NCBI GenBank assembly: GCA_958448165.1
Contig: CAUDCW010000020.1
Location: forward strand, 1 to 22,470
DNA from: an uncultured Oscillospiraceae bacterium
GTDB lineage: Bacteria; Bacillota; Clostridia; Oscillospirales; Acutalibacteraceae
Length of the DNA: 22,470 nucleotides
Reading direction: 5' to 3'
A program made the translations under genes and the position numbers. This document shows positions 1 through 7,176 of the stretch, in pieces. The first letter of the stretch is position 1; every line of letters begins with the position of its first letter. The notes beneath the pieces are model-generated. The model ran no database searches. It was given only the letters and a program-made list of their open reading frames with translations, and had not been told where the DNA came from.

Positions 1-290
1 CTTTCGTAAGCATATTGTTACCCCACGTAGCCACTCTGGTTACTGCCCCTACTATACTGTTCCAGATTTTAGCAGGCGTTTCTTTCACAATCGTTACAAT
101 GTTCGTAAGCATTGTGTTCATTACTTCTTTGGCTTTGGTCTGCATATTTGCGCCCCACGTAGCCACTCTGGTTACTGTGCTTACTATACTGTTCCAGATT
201 TTCTGCGGCAGCTCCTTAACAATATCTATAACTTTCGTTACAAAATTTGTTATAACTGTGCCGCCTTTTTCCTGCATATTTGCGCCCCAC
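1..290 (-). repeat. 132-bp (44-codon) tandem repeats in tape measure gene
   Basis: The plus-strand segment beginning ccacgtagccactctggtta occurs at 23 and again at 155, offset exactly 132 bp (44 codons). A third, more diverged unit is in register at about 287 (cgccccac). The encoded repeat carries the IWNSIV and TRVATWG motifs. The offset is a whole number of codons, so gain or loss of a unit would keep the frame. More units may lie beyond the left edge. Confidence 0.85.
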
Positions 291-2218
291 TCTGCTATTT
301 TCTCAACGCCCGCAGCGATTGCCTGCGGTATCAGAGTAGGTAGCTCTTTTATTTTATTTATGATTGTCGTTACCAGCTTGCCTGCCGCCGTCAAAATCTT
401 AGGCAGCCCCGTAATCAGTCCTGTTACAATGGCTGCTATAATCTGCGGTATGGCTGCGATTAAAAGCGGTATTGCATCTATGATGCCGTCAATCAATGCA
501 ACTATAATATCGCCCGCACTTTCGATAATAAGCGGTATGCCCTCAACCAGTGCATTTATGATAGCCGTTATGATTTCCGGCAGTGCCTCAATCAGTACGG
601 GCAGCGCTGCTACCAGCCCCTGTGCCAGCCCCGTAAGCAGCTGTAATGCTGCTGTAATCAGCAACGGTATATTTTCTATCAGCATGGTTACAATGTTCGT
701 AACCACCGTTACGATTGTTGGCAGCAATGTAGGTAACGCTTGTGCGATACCTTGCGCCAATTCCGTAATAATCTGTACGCCTGCCTCTAAAAGCTGTGGT
801 AATATAGTAAGCAGCGTATCTATGATTGTCGGTATAATCTGCCCGATTATGCTTATCATTTCCGGCAGCATTCCAACCAGCGTATTAAGCAAGTCCTGTA
901 CGCCGCTCATTAAAGGCGGTAATAACTCCTGTATAACCTGTGGTATATACGTTGCAAGCTGCTCTACGATTTCTCCCAGTCCGCTTACCAGCCTCGGCAC
1001 TGTTTCTATTACCCTCGGTGCTATATTCCCTACCACTGTTACAATACTGTCTACCAGATTGCTTGTAAGCTGTGAGAAATTCGCCTCGCTGTCTGCCATT
1101 CCAGCTACCCAGTTGTCCCACGCTGAACTCATAGAACTAACCGAACCCTCTATTGTTGTACTTGCCTCTTTTGCCGTTGTCCCTGTTATGCCCATTTCCG
1201 TCTGTACGACGTGAATAGCGTCTACAACGTCTGAATATGATGAAATATCATACTTAATGCCGGATAGCTTGCTTGCATCATCAAGCAGTCGCTGCATTTC
1301 CTCTTTTGTACCGCCATATCCCAGTTTTAAGTTATCCAGCATGGTATAATTCTGCTTTGCAAAACCGTTATAGGCGTTCTGTATAAGCGATATATCAGTA
1401 CCCATTTTATTTGCATTGTCTGACATATCCGTAATTGCCACGTTTGCCTTTTCTGCTGCCGCTGCCGTGTCATTATTCATACTGGCAAGCAGCGACGCTG
1501 AAAAGCTGGTAACTGTTTCCATGTACTCATTTGCAGACATTCCGGCTGTTTTATATGCGTCGTTTGCATAACCAACAACCGTATCAGACGACGTTTTGAA
1601 AAGAGTTTCTACACCGCCTACAAGCTGTTCCTGTGCTGCGTATCCCTCTATCGCTTTTGTGGTAAGCGCTCCTATGGCTGTTGCCGCTCCCGCAACTGCT
1701 GCCGCCGTCGCCGCTGCTGCTGCTTTAAGCGCTGTACCCATTCCGCTTAGCACGCTTGTAAATCCAGAAAATTTCCCCTTTGCGTCGTCTGCCTGTTCCC
1801 CGCTGTCTTTTATTTCCTTTCCCATTTCGTCAGCGGCTTTTTCTGCTTTTTCCATTTCGTCAGTCGTTTTGCCTAATTCCTGCTCTGTCTTTACAAGCGC
1901 TGCTTTCTGGTAATTTAACTGGGTTTCAAGTTTTTTACTTTCTTCGCTATTGTCTCCTGTTGCTTTGCGACATTTTTCTAAAGCCGCCTCGGTTTCTTTT
2001 ACCTTTTTTGCCTGCTCGTCGTATGTTTTCTGTAGTACCGCCTGCTTTGCTTTCAGCGCATCTACGCTGCTTGCATTGTCCTTATATTCAGCCGTTACAA
2101 GTTTCATTTCAGAATTAAGCACTTTAAGGGTGCTGTTAATTTCCTTGCAGGCTGCTTTATACTCTGCCTCTCCGTCAAAACTTAACCTTGTTTTGACGTT
2201 CTGCGTCTTATCTGCCAT
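1..2218 (-). CDS. Phage tail tape measure protein (partial, runs off left edge)
   Basis: At least 739 codons are open from the ATG at 2218 to the window edge with no stop, so the C-terminus is missing. The protein begins MADKTQNVKTRLSFDGEAEY. Residues of about 15-140 are charged and predicted coiled coil (many K, E, A, Q). An Ala-rich hydrophobic stretch follows, then a long region of short repeats of the form IPxLIxAxPxIIxAI, then Trp-containing repeats (IWNSIVxxVTRVATWG) at the left edge. This layout is typical of siphovirus tape measures, which set tail length and pass through the tail tube. It lies directly after the G/GT chaperone genes, the usual position. Its own start follows the GT stop by 2 nt. 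Identity as a tape measure is confident; the subfamily is not determined. Confidence 0.93.
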   Translation of the reverse strand, partial: MADKTQNVKTRLSFDGEAEYKAACKEINSTLKVLNSEMKLVTAEYKDNASSVDALKAKQAVLQKTYDEQAKKVKETEAALEKCRKATGDNSEESKKLETQLNYQKAALVKTEQELGKTTDEMEKAEKAADEMGKEIKDSGEQADDAKGKFSGFTSVLSGMGTALKAAAAATAAAVAGAATAIGALTTKAIEGYAAQEQLVGGVETLFKTSSDTVVGYANDAYKTAGMSANEYMETVTSFSASLLASMNNDTAAAAEKANVAITDMSDNANKMGTDISLIQNAYNGFAKQNYTMLDNLKLGYGGTKEEMQRLLDDASKLSGIKYDISSYSDVVDAIHVVQTEMGITGTTAKEASTTIEGSVSSMSSAWDNWVAGMADSEANFSQLTSNLVDSIVTVVGNIAPRVIETVPRLVSGLGEIVEQLATYIPQVIQELLPPLMSGVQDLLNTLVGMLPEMISIIGQIIPTIIDTLLTILPQLLEAGVQIITELAQGIAQALPTLLPTIVTVVTNIVTMLIENIPLLITAALQLLTGLAQGLVAALPVLIEALPEIITAIINALVEGIPLIIESAGDIIVALIDGIIDAIPLLIAAIPQIIAAIVTGLITGLPKILTAAGKLVTTIINKIKELPTLIPQAIAAGVEKIAEWGANMQEKGGTVITNFVTKVIDIVKELPQKIWNSIVSTVTRVATWGANMQTKAKEVMNTMLTNIVTIVKETPAKIWNSIVGAVTRVATWGNNMLTK

Positions 2219-2220
2219 AA

Positions 2221-2828
2221 TTAAAAGCCCCCTAACGCTATGTCTATATCGTCCATGTTTTCTGTAGCTGCTGGTGTTCCCGCCTGTTCCTGTCGGAAAA
2301 TGTGCGGGTTATATTCCTTGTGATATTTAAACAGTGTCGTTATCTGGTATGGTGTTTTTCTCCACGCCTCACGTTCCCTGTATCTCAAAAGCACTACTGC
2401 AATATACAAAAGCCGTGCAGTATCTAATTTTCCTGCACGGCTGCCCTGTTTCCCTCTTCTGTTGTTTCTTCTCCGTCGTTTTCGTTCTCTGTGTCGCTGT
2501 TGTCTCCCGCAGTTCCTCTGTAGAACGATTTAAAAATAGCGTTCTGTACTTCCTGCAAATTTCCTGCGTGTATCAGTCTGCCTACCCTCTTCTCTTCAAG
2601 CAGCTGGGCGTTTTCGTCCTCTGCTAAAAGTGCCTCGTTAATAAGCAGCGTAAGTAACCACCTTGTATCTTTAAAAAGGTTTGGGTTATCTTTATTGAAT
2701 ACCTCACTTAATTTGTCGTAGCCCCCAAACTTTTCCTGCACTTCGTCTAATGCGTTCAGCGAAAAAAGTAAACCATATTCTTTGCCATTCAGCTCTACGG
2801 GAAAAGCCCCGCTCTTTAATGCTCCCAT
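2221..2828 (-). CDS. Tail assembly chaperone fusion gpGT made by -1 frameshift
   Basis: Ribosomes that slip -1 at GGGAAAC (2448-2454) leave the G frame after codon 127 and enter an overlapping frame that is open to the TAA at 2221-2223, adding 75 residues (starting QGSRAGKLDTARLLYIAVVL) for a product of about 202 aa. The second frame has no good ATG or ribosome site of its own (only a TTG at 2409), which fits expression by frameshift only. In lambda-like tails the G/GT pair coats the tape measure and recruits tail tube protein. Location between major tail protein and tape measure is the conserved one. Base 2448 is read twice. Confidence 0.85.
2411..2454 (-). promoter_or_regulatory. -1 programmed frameshift signal (slippery heptamer and stem-loop)
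   Basis: On the minus strand G GGA AAC (2454-2448) is in the X XXY YYZ register of the gpG frame. Five nt downstream begins a perfect 10-bp stem, AGCCGTGCAG (2442-2433) pairing with CTGCACGGCT (2420-2411), with a 12-nt loop holding the gpG stop codon. Heptamer type, spacing and stem match known -1 frameshift signals. Confidence 0.88.
2424..2828 (-). CDS. Tail assembly chaperone gpG-like
   Basis: 134 aa, unslipped product of the chaperone gene. The N-terminal two thirds is a compact mixed domain (VELNGKEYGLLFSLNALDEV then helices) and the C-terminus is very acidic (DNSDTENENDGEETTEEGN), as in many phage G proteins. It ends at TAG 2424-2426, which lies inside the loop of the frameshift hairpin. 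It sits between major tail and tape measure genes. The ATG at 2828 has no Shine-Dalgarno at the normal distance; the nearest good one lies beyond a hairpin (2841-2862), and no other in-frame start is available because TAA is just upstream in frame. Confidence 0.85.
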   Translation of the reverse strand: MGALKSGAFPVELNGKEYGLLFSLNALDEVQEKFGGYDKLSEVFNKDNPNLFKDTRWLLTLLINEALLAEDENAQLLEEKRVGRLIHAGNLQEVQNAIFKSFYRGTAGDNSDTENENDGEETTEEGNRAAVQEN

Positions 2829-2840
2829 GATATAAAATTA

Positions 2841-2862
2841 AGGCGCAGCCCATGCTACGCCT
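2841..2862 (-). terminator. Stem-loop between major tail and chaperone genes (terminator or SD-bridging hairpin)
   Basis: Minus strand AGGCGTAGC-ATGG-GCTGCGCCT forms a 9-bp stem (one T-G wobble) with a 4-nt loop, followed by TAATTTTATA, a weak U-tract. It may attenuate transcription after the major tail gene. It also sits between a strong Shine-Dalgarno (AAAGGAGAG, minus strand of 2863-2873) and the gpG ATG at 2828, so folding would shorten their distance to about 12 nt. Confidence 0.55.
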
Positions 2863-2877
2863 CTCTCCTTTCCTGTT

Positions 2878-3441
2878 TTATACACTTTCCATTGCTGCTG
2901 CCTTTTCCGGCACTGCTGTAAACCACGTTTTAGCCGCTGCGCTTTCCTCTGTTCCCACAAAGTCTGCTTTCCACAAGTTATCTTTCTTTCTTGTTGTAAA
3001 AGATGCCTCAATGTCCGGCGTGTTAAACTTGATACTCTCGCCCTTTGTTTCGTACTTTTCAGACGGTACTTTAAATTTTGCTTTAAGCAGCCATACGTAA
3101 CGGTATTTACCACCCGTTTTCTTAGCTCTGAACCCTACAGCAACATACGGCGGCTCGTCCTCTTTTCCCGCCCATACTACGCTGTTCTTATCTACTGCCT
3201 GCCCCAGCAGCTCTGCCAGCACTTCCGGCGTAAGGTCTTTAATTCCCAGCTTAAGCGTTCCGCTTGCAAACTCCGTGACGCTCTCGCTTAATGTGTCGTC
3301 TGCATACAAGCTGCCGTCTGCTGTCTTTACGGATAAATCGGCGCTCATTGCCTCTGCCATTTTCTTAGGTGCCTCGTAGCTCTCTGCTCCGTCTGCCTCT
3401 GTGCATACGGCGTAATATAAATCTTTCAGTCCCAGTGTCAT
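2878..3441 (-). CDS. Major tail protein (phi13-like family)
   Basis: 187 aa, starting MTLGLKDLYYAVCTEADGAE. It forms the tail tube. The pattern of a short N-terminal sheet region, a DLTPEVLAELLG segment near residue 75 and a C-terminal half with GKYRYVWLLKAKFKVPSEKY and IEASFTTRKKDNLWKADF is that of the phi13-type major tail proteins of Firmicutes siphoviruses. GAAAGAGGAG is well placed before the ATG. It lies between the tail terminator candidate and the G/GT chaperones, as expected. Family recognised from memory; the position supports it strongly. Confidence 0.88.
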   Translation of the reverse strand: MTLGLKDLYYAVCTEADGAESYEAPKKMAEAMSADLSVKTADGSLYADDTLSESVTEFASGTLKLGIKDLTPEVLAELLGQAVDKNSVVWAGKEDEPPYVAVGFRAKKTGGKYRYVWLLKAKFKVPSEKYETKGESIKFNTPDIEASFTTRKKDNLWKADFVGTEESAAAKTWFTAVPEKAAAMESV

Positions 3442-3448
3442 TGTTTAA

Positions 3449-3775
3449 TCACTCCTCTTTCAAAATCTCGACTGTGATAGGCACTAACCAGTACCCCGTT
3501 TCTGTTTCGTAGCTTTCTGCGTCTATGCTGTTGATATAAACGCCTGCTGCTTTCAATACCTCTTTTGTCTTATCAAGCTGCGCCTCAAAATCGCCCTTAT
3601 GGAAAAGCGTAACTCTATACATTTCCCTGCGCTCTTTCTCTTCGTCGTCTGCATTTACCGCAGGCGTACCCAGCAGCCGCAGAAACGTATAATATGCGTC
3701 TGGCTTATCCCGTCCAGTGTAAACGCCTCTCTGGGCTGGCAACCCTGCGCTTTCTAAAATCTCCTGTATACTCAT
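3449..3775 (-). CDS. Probable tail terminator / minor tail completion protein
   Basis: 108 aa, MSIQEILESAGLPAQRGVYT. A small alpha/beta protein with YYTFLRLLG and a DFEAQLDKTKEVLKAAGVYI helix, ending in a WLVPITVEI strand. Length, this fold pattern and its place between the HK97-gp10-like gene and the major tail gene match tail terminator proteins, which cap the tail tube and join it to the head. Its ATG overlaps the stop of the upstream gene (ATGA at 3775-3772), indicating translational coupling. The role is inferred mainly from gene order. Confidence 0.65.
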   Translation of the reverse strand: MSIQEILESAGLPAQRGVYTGRDKPDAYYTFLRLLGTPAVNADDEEKERREMYRVTLFHKGDFEAQLDKTKEVLKAAGVYINSIDAESYETETGYWLVPITVEILKEE

Positions 3776-4203
3776 TCGCCTGTTTCATTCTCCCATATAC
3801 TGCGCTGTGCCTCTACTACCTTTTCGTGCGCCTTTTCGTTTGCCACTGTCATATAAGGGCGTGCAGCGTGGCTACTTGTGCCGTACTCTGCCACAAAGCC
3901 GATTGTTGCATAGCGCACCTTGCTTTTATCTCCTTTTCTGTCGTTTCCATGCTTTGCCCGTCCCTGTGGGTATATCTCTACGTATTTCTCCGTATCGTCG
4001 CCCTTTACGTCCGTAGCTTTTATGGAATTGATAAAACCGCCCGTTTCATTCAGTCCCATTGCCTGTGCCTCTGCTCTCTGTGCCTCTATCAGCACATCAG
4101 CACCAGCTTTAAGCATTTTGGGGACTGCCTCAACTGTAGCCGCCTCTCTCCGGCTGAAAGCGTCTATAATATCTTCCAGCCCGACTGTGTTAAACTCTCC
4201 CAT
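3772..4203 (-). CDS. HK97 gp10-like tail completion protein
   Basis: 143 aa. The N-terminal helix (MLKAGADVLIEAQRAEAQ) and C-terminal segment (IGFVAEYGTSSHAARPYM followed by a helix) match the HK97-gp10 family, where the YGTS..ARPF/Y motif near the end is characteristic. Members act at the head-tail joining or tail completion step. Neighbours are the head closure protein upstream and the tail terminator candidate downstream, the standard order. Family call is by motif recall. Confidence 0.82.
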   Translation of the reverse strand: MGEFNTVGLEDIIDAFSRREAATVEAVPKMLKAGADVLIEAQRAEAQAMGLNETGGFINSIKATDVKGDDTEKYVEIYPQGRAKHGNDRKGDKSKVRYATIGFVAEYGTSSHAARPYMTVANEKAHEKVVEAQRSIWENETGE

Positions 4204-4205
4204 GC

Positions 4206-4529
4206 TTACACCTCGTTTCTGTTGCGTAAATCTGTAAGCGTAAGCTCTATGGTGTCTGTTCCTGTATCGTAGGTTTTAAGCACGAAATAACGCCGCCCGT
4301 TTACTTCTACCACGTCCTCGCCGCCATAATCTGCCTTGTGTACCTCGTACTTTGCCTCTACCAGCTTTCCTGTCTGCTGGCTCTTAAAATATTCGCTGTA
4401 TCCTACTGTTTTTTTGTTACAGAATACAGTGCAGGCGCTTTCTTCCGGCTTTACTGCAAAGCCGTTTTTATTTACCCTGTTTTCTGCTGCTGTTTCTGCA
4501 ATAAGCGTTAATTCGTCCTGCCACTCCAC
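4206..4529 (-). CDS. Head closure / head-tail adaptor protein
   Basis: 107 aa, MEWQDELTLIAETAAENRVN. A small beta-rich protein with KYEVHKADYGGEDVVEVNGR and YFVLKTYDTGTDTIELTLTD, the pattern of head closure (stopper, SPP1 gp16 / HK97-like) proteins that seal the portal after packaging. It lies between the gp6-like connector and the gp10-like protein. A copy of the recurring GAAAGCGAGG ribosome-site element lies 9 nt before its start. Confidence 0.72.
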   Translation of the reverse strand: MEWQDELTLIAETAAENRVNKNGFAVKPEESACTVFCNKKTVGYSEYFKSQQTGKLVEAKYEVHKADYGGEDVVEVNGRRYFVLKTYDTGTDTIELTLTDLRNRNEV

Positions 4530-4532
4530 CGC

Positions 4533-4868
4533 TTATACCTCGCTTTCTGCGCCGTCGGTGTCCGTTTCGGACACTTCCGGCGCTGTGTTGTATTCCACCG
4601 ATAAAGCTAAGCGCATTTTAAGTGCGTCGTATGACTTTCTGAATTGTTCCGCATTGTTGTTAAAGCCAAATTCTGCCTTACAGTACAGCGTAATTGCTCT
4701 TATAATCAGCTCGTCTGTCTCTTTTATTACTTTTACGCCGTCGTTTTTCAAATCAGCTTTGCAGGCGGCTATACAGTCGTTTATTTCCTCTGTGATTTTC
4801 TCACTGGTGCTACTGATACGCAGCGCCGCCCGCATCTTCTCGGTTAATGTTGTGGTATCTGCTGCCAT
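4533..4868 (-). CDS. Head-tail connector protein (gp6-like adaptor)
   Basis: 111 aa from ATG 4868; a GTG at 4877 would add MQA but would put the GAGG ribosome site almost against the start, so 4868 is preferred. Almost all helical: TTTLTEKMRAALRISSTSEK, then IVTLY-type helices (LIIRAITLYCKAEFGF) and KSYDALKMRLALSVEY. This all-helix pattern with a central ITLYCKAEFGF is typical of the DNA-packaging gp6-like adaptor that extends the portal. The C-terminus (EVSETDTDGAESEV) is acidic and carries a perfect 17-bp palindrome at the DNA level that recurs in the parB-like gene. Confidence 0.75.
   Translation of the reverse strand: MAADTTTLTEKMRAALRISSTSEKITEEINDCIAACKADLKNDGVKVIKETDELIIRAITLYCKAEFGFNNNAEQFRKSYDALKMRLALSVEYNTAPEVSETDTDGAESEV
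4558..4574. repeat. 17-bp perfect palindrome, copy 1
   Basis: GTGTCCGTTTCGGACAC: two 7-bp arms around TTT. It lies in the last codons of the connector gene, encoding VSETDT. An identical 17-mer occurs at 13199-13215 in the parB-like gene. Candidate protein-binding site; see findings. Confidence 0.8.
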
Positions 4869-4885
4869 AGCCTGCACCCTCTTTC

Positions 4886-5266
4886 TTACTCTTCTATTAC
4901 TGCTGCTACGCCTGCCTCTTCCAGAACTGCTGCACGTTCTCTGCTTACTGCGTATTCGTCCCCAGTATCCTTAATCTGGTTTAATTCCTTGTCAAGGAAA
5001 CGGCGCTGTGCTTTTACTTTTACAAGCTCTGTGGCTGCCTCTTCCTCTTCGGCTTTCGCTGCTGCCTCTGCTGCCGCCTCTTCCGCTGCTCTTTTATCCT
5101 CTTCTGTAAGCTCGCTTTCGTCCGGTATGTCTACCTCAACCGCTGCGCAGCGTGTAGCAATTTCTTTCTTTGTTCCCTCTGCATCTACACCCAGCTGCTT
5201 TGCCAGTTCCTGCAAATCTTCTTTCTTGTAGCTTTCCAGTTCTTTAGCGTCTAAATACCCTTTCAT
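4886..5266 (-). CDS. Small SAP/HeH-like structural-module protein, function unknown
   Basis: 126 aa. Residues 1-45 (LESYKKEDLQELAKQLGVDA, then KKEIATRC) look like a SAP / Rho-N / HeH-type helix-extension-helix nucleic-acid-binding motif. Residues 50-85 are a very acidic Ala/Glu-rich helix, probably coiled coil, followed by a helical C-terminus. Similar small proteins are common just after the major capsid gene in Firmicutes siphoviruses; their role is unclear. A GAAAGCGAGGTA element precedes the ATG. Confidence 0.75.
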   Translation of the reverse strand: MKGYLDAKELESYKKEDLQELAKQLGVDAEGTKKEIATRCAAVEVDIPDESELTEEDKRAAEEAAAEAAAKAEEEEAATELVKVKAQRRFLDKELNQIKDTGDEYAVSRERAAVLEEAGVAAVIEE

Positions 5267-5272
5267 GGTCTA

Positions 5273-5282
5273 CCTCGCTTTC
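5273..5282 (-). repeat. Recurring ribosome-site element GAAAGCGAGG (representative of 8 exact copies)
   Basis: The plus-strand 10-mer CCTCGCTTTC occurs at 4538, 5273, 12055, 12560, 14627, 16061, 18234 and 20483. Every copy starts 7-10 nt beyond a minus-strand start codon (4529, 5266, 12046, 12550, 14620, 16053, 18227, 20476). GAGG is a Shine-Dalgarno core, but the preceding GAAAGC does not belong to one. Near variants (GAAAGCGGGG, GAAAGAGAGG) precede many other genes. Confidence 0.8.
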
Positions 5283-5283
5283 T

Positions 5284-5311
5284 GGCAGCCAGTGTTTATA
5301 CACCAGCTGCC
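5284..5311 (-). other. Stem-loop after the major capsid gene
   Basis: Minus strand GGCAGCTGGTGT-ATAA-ACACTGGCTGCC: 12 bp including two G-T wobbles, 4-nt loop, no U-tract after it. It starts 8 nt beyond the capsid stop and ends next to the ribosome site of the next gene. More likely an mRNA-stabilising or processing hairpin for the abundant capsid message than a terminator. Confidence 0.65.
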
Positions 5312-5318
5312 TTGTTAA

Positions 5319-6551
5319 TTACGCTGCCTCGATTTTCTTTACAACTACAAGGCTGTTTTTGTCTACTACCTTGCCGTCTACAAGCATAATGCCCTTTGTA
5401 ATCTGGTCGTCTGTGTCGTTGTCCTCATACTTCTTTACGCCCATAGAGTAGTTTGTATTAAGCACGTAGTCCTTGAAATTGAAAAGGAATGCAAAAATTG
5501 TATCTTTCTCAAGTGCTGCGCTGTAGCTTGCTACGTAATCGCAGAGTACAACTGTTCTGCCTAAAAGCGTTCTCTCCGGCTTTCCAGATGTTCCATAGTT
5601 CACTTTTGCGATAGGCTGCCCGTTCTTATCTGTCATGCCTACATACTCCATAAAGGTCTTTTTACTCATGCACCACACAGCGCCATTTTCATAAGCCATA
5701 GGTAAAGCACCCTCTGCCTTAATCAAATCACTGTAAGACGGTGCGGCGCTCTCGATTGTCTGCCCGTCGGCTGGTGTCTCTGCTAAAATTCCTTTCGGTT
5801 TTCCTGTTCCGTTTCCGTCAATGATTGCCTGCTCTAACGCTTTTGTCATTGCCTCAACAATATTGTTAATAAGCAGTGTTTCAAAAGCGCTGATTGCCAT
5901 TGTATCTACTTCCAGAGATACGGCTACTGCACAGCGCAGCTTATGGTATGCGAAAGTAATCATTCCGTCTTTTGCAATATTCTTTTTCTGCTTGTCGCTG
6001 CCTGCTCCCTCATTTACCCATGTTGCAGTAGGCTTTACAGTAGATACGGGGATAGAAACGCCGCCCTTGTATGCAGTTCTGGTTACAAGGGCTAAAATCA
6101 TACCTGTGCTTTCCAGCTTTTCTACAATCTGGTTAAGCACTGTGGTAGGGATAACTGCGCCTACGTCTGTGCTTTTGCTTACCGCATCTGCTCTGTACTC
6201 TTTCGGCAGTGCCTCGCCTCTGCATACATATTTCATAAATGCTTTGCGGTATTCCATGCTGCCGTATTTGTCGTCATTATCGCCCTCGCCAGCTGCTCCC
6301 TTGAAATTTCTAAGCACTCTCTGCTGTCCGCTGCCGTCTCCCTCTCCGTCGCCTACGCTTTCGCCTGCTGCAATTCTCGCAAGCAGTGCGCTACGCTTTT
6401 CTGCTGCTGCCTTAATTGCCGCTCTCTCTTCCTGTAAAGCTGTTACCTCATTCTCCAGCGCTGTAATTTCTTCCTCTTTCAGCTCCGCTGCTCTTGTGGT
6501 AAGCTCGTTTTTAATTGCTGCTAATCTTTCCTCAATTTCTTTTAATCTCAT
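5319..6551 (-). CDS. HK97-family major capsid protein
   Basis: 410 aa. Residues 1-65 form a charged coiled coil (MRLKEIEERLAAIKNELTTR onward), matching the delta/scaffold domain that the prohead protease removes. A Gly/Asp-rich linker (GESVGDGEGDGSGQQ) follows, then the HK97-fold shell domain with GAVIPTTVLNQIVEKLE, AYHKLRCAVAVSLE, ALEQAIIDGNGTGKPKGIL and a C-terminal KGIMLVDGKVVDKNSLVVVK. The GNGTGKPKGI motif is characteristic of the family. Protease and portal genes lie upstream in the canonical order. Ribosome site AAAGGAAAC is about 10 nt before the ATG. Confidence 0.96.
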   Translation of the reverse strand: MRLKEIEERLAAIKNELTTRAAELKEEEITALENEVTALQEERAAIKAAAEKRSALLARIAAGESVGDGEGDGSGQQRVLRNFKGAAGEGDNDDKYGSMEYRKAFMKYVCRGEALPKEYRADAVSKSTDVGAVIPTTVLNQIVEKLESTGMILALVTRTAYKGGVSIPVSTVKPTATWVNEGAGSDKQKKNIAKDGMITFAYHKLRCAVAVSLEVDTMAISAFETLLINNIVEAMTKALEQAIIDGNGTGKPKGILAETPADGQTIESAAPSYSDLIKAEGALPMAYENGAVWCMSKKTFMEYVGMTDKNGQPIAKVNYGTSGKPERTLLGRTVVLCDYVASYSAALEKDTIFAFLFNFKDYVLNTNYSMGVKKYEDNDTDDQITKGIMLVDGKVVDKNSLVVVKKIEAA

Positions 6552-6579
6552 TGTTATGTTTCCTTTCTGGTCTTGGATT

Positions 6580-7176
6580 TTATAAGCTCGCTCTAATCTT
6601 TAGTATTGCTGCCCGCCTCTTAAGCAACTCCTGCCGCTCCTGCTCGTAACTCCTACTCGCAAAAGCACGGGCGCTTATTTCAGTATCGCCGTTTGCTGGA
6701 ATGCTCACGGCTGATACATCATAAACTTTCTTGATTTTCAAAATCGTCCTTGTATGTGTTTCTCTGTCGTAGCTTTCCTCTGCTACGCTAAAAGCCCATG
6801 ACATTTTATTTATCATGCCCGCCTCTATGTCTTGGTATAGCCCACGGGCTAAATCTGTCTTGCCTAAATCAGCTGCCACCTTAAGCCCTTTATAGTCCGG
6901 CTGTAAAATCAGTGTCTTATTTGACTGTCTGGCAAATACCCTGCCCTCATGGTCGTACTGCATGATAACGTCGCTCATGTCTGCACCGTCTAAAGCGTGT
7001 GCGTCTATTCTTTCGTAAATCTTTGTGCCGTCCTCAAATTCATACAGCAAATACGGCGTATCAAACGTAGTGGCGTAACCCTCTACGTAATACTCCGTCT
7101 GTATCAATTTCGTTGCACTCTGCGCTGTCAATGGCGCTGCCAGCGCCCTATATTCCCGCTCTTTCTTAATCGGCAT
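6580..7176 (-). CDS. HK97-family prohead protease (S78-like)
   Basis: 198 aa. It matures the capsid by cutting the scaffold domain from the major capsid protein. EGYATTFDTPYLLY near residues 32-45 is the family N-terminal motif; His76 in QYDHEGRVFAR and Ser126 in NKMSWAFS are the probable catalytic pair (spacing 50, close to that in HK97 gp4); VYDVSAVSIPAN (151-162) is the conserved third block. It overlaps the end of the portal gene by 11 nt and immediately precedes the capsid gene. Confidence 0.93.
   Translation of the reverse strand: MPIKKEREYRALAAPLTAQSATKLIQTEYYVEGYATTFDTPYLLYEFEDGTKIYERIDAHALDGADMSDVIMQYDHEGRVFARQSNKTLILQPDYKGLKVAADLGKTDLARGLYQDIEAGMINKMSWAFSVAEESYDRETHTRTILKIKKVYDVSAVSIPANGDTEISARAFASRSYEQERQELLKRRAAILKIRASL

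Noticed and set aside
15..1214. 399-codon plus-strand open frame
   Set aside because: Exact antisense of the tape measure repeats; low-complexity Ser/Ile/Thr composition and no ribosome site. It is a shadow of the minus-strand gene.
2838..3113. 91-codon minus frame overlapping the major tail gene
   Set aside because: Arg/Gln-rich out-of-frame reading of a well-recognised tail gene.
5821..6585. 254-codon plus-strand open frame
   Set aside because: Antisense to the major capsid protein, which has clear family motifs; the plus product is Ser/Leu-rich without motif.
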